In this document: piece after piece, positions 13,761 through 15,024 of the stretch | Position numbering within the stretch: the stretch's first letter is position 1 | Layout: each line of letters opens with the position of its first letter | From: Bacteroidota bacterium | GTDB taxonomy: Bacteria; Bacteroidota; Bacteroidia; Bacteroidales; VadinHA17 | Assembly (NCBI GenBank): GCA_015222065.1 | Contig: JADFUQ010000405.1 | Span: 1 to 15,024, forward strand | DNA length: 15,024 bases | Reading direction: 5' to 3' | Program-made: the position numbers and the translations under genes | The notes under the pieces: model-generated | Seen by the model: only the letters and a program-made list of their open reading frames with translations | What the model was told of the DNA's origin: nothing | Databases searched by the model: none

Positions 13761-14600
13761 TTATCTGCCAATCCCCTCAGGTGAACCTGAATAATATCTG
13801 AACTGTTCTATTACTTTGTCATTTTTATAGATTACTCTCTTTAGTAATCTTTCTCTGAATTGCTTTTCTTCTTCAGCAGACATTTCAGGACCTTCATATT
13901 TTGACCAGCCTGAAGAAGTAAACTGGCTGACATATTTTAACATGGCGTTTATTTTAACATCCAGATATTGAGTAATATCAACTTCAGTATTATAATCTTC
14001 AGGAAAACCATCAAATAGCAGGTATTCACGTACTTCATGAGCTTCAAGGTTCTCATGAATTATTTGTCCCTCGTAAAGCAAAGGCCACATTGCTGCCCGG
14101 CATGCATCGGCAGCAAGCCAGCAAGATGATCTGTGATCGGCCTTATGCCACCGCATTTTTCCCTTTCCCGGATCAAAGGAAATTAAAACATCTGGTTTAT
14201 ATTTCCTTATCTGCCTGACCAGTCGTGTCATTATCTCTTCTTTGTTCTGCAATTCCAGCATTCCATCGGTATATCCCATATTTATATAATGATCAGCAGG
14301 GATTCCCAGTTCTGCCAGCGCATCGATTTCCTCTTTTTTACGAATTCTTGAAAGATCTGTTGTTGAAATTTTAGGATCCTGGGTGCCCACATTCCCTGAG
14401 GTTAAAATAACAACATAAATCTGGTTTCCATGGTCCTGTAACATAGCCATTGTCCCATGTGACATAGCATCATCATCAGGATGTGCTCCGATGAATAAAA
14501 TAGTTTTCCCGGTCCATTCTTCAACAGGAACTTCTGGTTGTCCTTTGAGTGAAAATTGAAAAAACAATGATATTGCAAATAAAAACAAAAGTTTACGCAT
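13761..14600 (-). CDS. Secreted PIG-L/LmbE-family deacetylase
   Basis: The family comprises Zn-dependent hydrolases that remove N-acetyl groups from GlcNAc-containing molecules. The 279-residue product begins with a signal peptide (about 1-20, ending SLKG before Q21, typical of Bacteroidota). The signature AHPDDDAMSHG (39-49) provides metal ligands H40 and D43 and the catalytic D42. The third ligand is most likely H156 in WHKADHRSS (151-159), and H152 lies nearby. Other family blocks are VVILTSGNVG (63-72), RKKEEIDALAELGI (87-100) and PDVLISFDP (136-144). Export to the periplasm or surface argues against a role in cytosolic mycothiol/bacillithiol-type thiol synthesis and favours a glycan or sugar conjugate as substrate; this is inference. 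The upstream region (14601-14700) shows no recognisable promoter box. Confidence 0.9.
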   Translation of the reverse strand: MRKLLFLFAISLFFQFSLKGQPEVPVEEWTGKTILFIGAHPDDDAMSHGTMAMLQDHGNQIYVVILTSGNVGTQDPKISTTDLSRIRKKEEIDALAELGIPADHYINMGYTDGMLELQNKEEIMTRLVRQIRKYKPDVLISFDPGKGKMRWHKADHRSSCWLAADACRAAMWPLLYEGQIIHENLEAHEVREYLLFDGFPEDYNTEVDITQYLDVKINAMLKYVSQFTSSGWSKYEGPEMSAEEEKQFRERLLKRVIYKNDKVIEQFRYYSGSPEGIGR

Positions 14601-14701
14601 GATATAGAGTTTTAGTTATTTGTAATTAAGAATGTGACTATTCAGTGTCTTAAGTTTGTAATGCCTAAAATGGCTAATCTCATTATACTTTGCATTTTTA
14701 A

Positions 14702-14732
14702 GTCGGCAATCTTCAGTCGGCAGTCAGCAATC
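14702..14732 (-). repeat. Inverted copy of the 14-nt array motif
   Basis: Read on the - strand, this stretch matches 5715-5745 with one mismatch in 31 nt, including an uninterrupted 22-nt identity (14711-14732 against 5715-5736). It holds roughly two 14-nt units and lies between the deacetylase gene and the second palindromic element. The preceding 100 nt (14601-14700) contain nothing I can recognise. Confidence 0.85.
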
Positions 14733-14749
14733 TGAAGACTGGACTATTA

Positions 14750-15024
14750 ATATCAGTCTATAAAGTCAAACAAATCTTGAATTAAAGAACCAAATGGTAA
14801 ATAACAAATAGCAAATAACAAAAAACAAATAATATCCAATTAGCAAAAAAAAAATCAAAACAGAATTTACCAAATATATTGTTTTTTCTTCTTTCTATTT
14901 TCTTTTTTTGAATTTTGAAACTTGAGATTTATTTACTCACAAAATAATTAATTTTAAAGGTGTTCGTGAGATCACTTCGTTAAGTTGTTATTTGGTGCTT
15001 GTCATTTGTGATTTTTTACATTTA
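14750..15024. repeat. Second copy of the long AT-rich palindromic element, cut by the right edge
   Basis: The stretch begins with GTCTATAAAGTC (14756-14767), the exact reverse complement of the right end of the first copy (2342-2353). It continues with a degenerate aaataacaaat run, the shared centre (TCAAAACAG then TATATTGT), a T-rich stretch, and the right-arm words ending in a 21-nt identity with the first copy (14995-15015 equals 2300-2320). Relative to copy one, the right half carries extra sequence bounded by CTCAC (14936-14940) and GTGAG (14966-14970). The expected closing end would lie beyond the window. No gene is visible in the 424 nt from 14601 to the edge. Confidence 0.7.

Noticed and set aside
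8139..14600. One long operon for all six - strand genes
   Set aside because: Every gap is at least 106 nt, one contains a plausible own promoter, and the functions are unrelated.
14955..14985. Another copy of the gpsA-pgi hairpin family (gagatcacttcgtt)
   Set aside because: Only about 14 nt resemble the arm, without a partner arm inside the window; too little to call.

Overview
The window looks like an AT-rich chromosomal segment of a Bacteroidota bacterium, most likely Bacteroidales-like. Several things point that way: the gene order mreB-mreC-mreD-mrdA-rodA, the gpsA-pgi pairing, promoter-like boxes of the Bacteroidota -7 type (TAnnTTTG) upstream of two genes, a secreted protein whose signal peptide ends just before Gln, and a lipoprotein with GIN-type (DUF2807) repeats. 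I infer the lineage from content; there is no rRNA or other phylogenetic marker here.

Left part (1-5625, + strand): the rod-shape / cell elongation cluster. mreB is cut by the left edge and is followed by mreC, mreD (8-nt overlap with mreC), mrdA (PBP2) and rodA (17-nt overlap with mrdA). MreB filaments, MreC/MreD, the RodA glycosyltransferase and the PBP2 transpeptidase form the elongasome that builds side-wall peptidoglycan. The cluster is split between mreD and mrdA by 332 nt filled with a long imperfect palindrome.

Middle (5626-8138): an AcpH-like acyl-carrier-protein phosphodiesterase on the - strand lies divergent to a + strand P-loop GTPase-like protein related to archaeal cyclic 2,3-diphosphoglycerate synthetase. 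The latter has a good -7 box and an unusually strong Shine-Dalgarno sequence.

Right part (8139-14600, all - strand): an EamA/DMT transporter, pgi (glucose-6-phosphate isomerase), gpsA (glycerol-3-phosphate dehydrogenase), a GIN-repeat lipoprotein, a SAM-dependent methyltransferase and a secreted PIG-L type deacetylase. Gaps of 106-295 nt separate them, so most are probably transcribed individually. pgi and gpsA link glycolysis to phospholipid backbone supply; the other four have no obvious shared pathway.

The gene content is ordinary. The structure worth a second look is between the genes: two copies of an approximately 300-bp AT-rich palindromic element (2055-2356 and 14750 to the right edge), a five-unit 14-nt tandem array with an inverted partial copy 9 kb away, a bulged long hairpin between gpsA and pgi, a short perfect palindrome at the pgi stop codon, and small 7- or 8-nt tandem duplications in three intergenic gaps. 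I saw no tRNA, rRNA, CRISPR array, insertion sequence or defence system.
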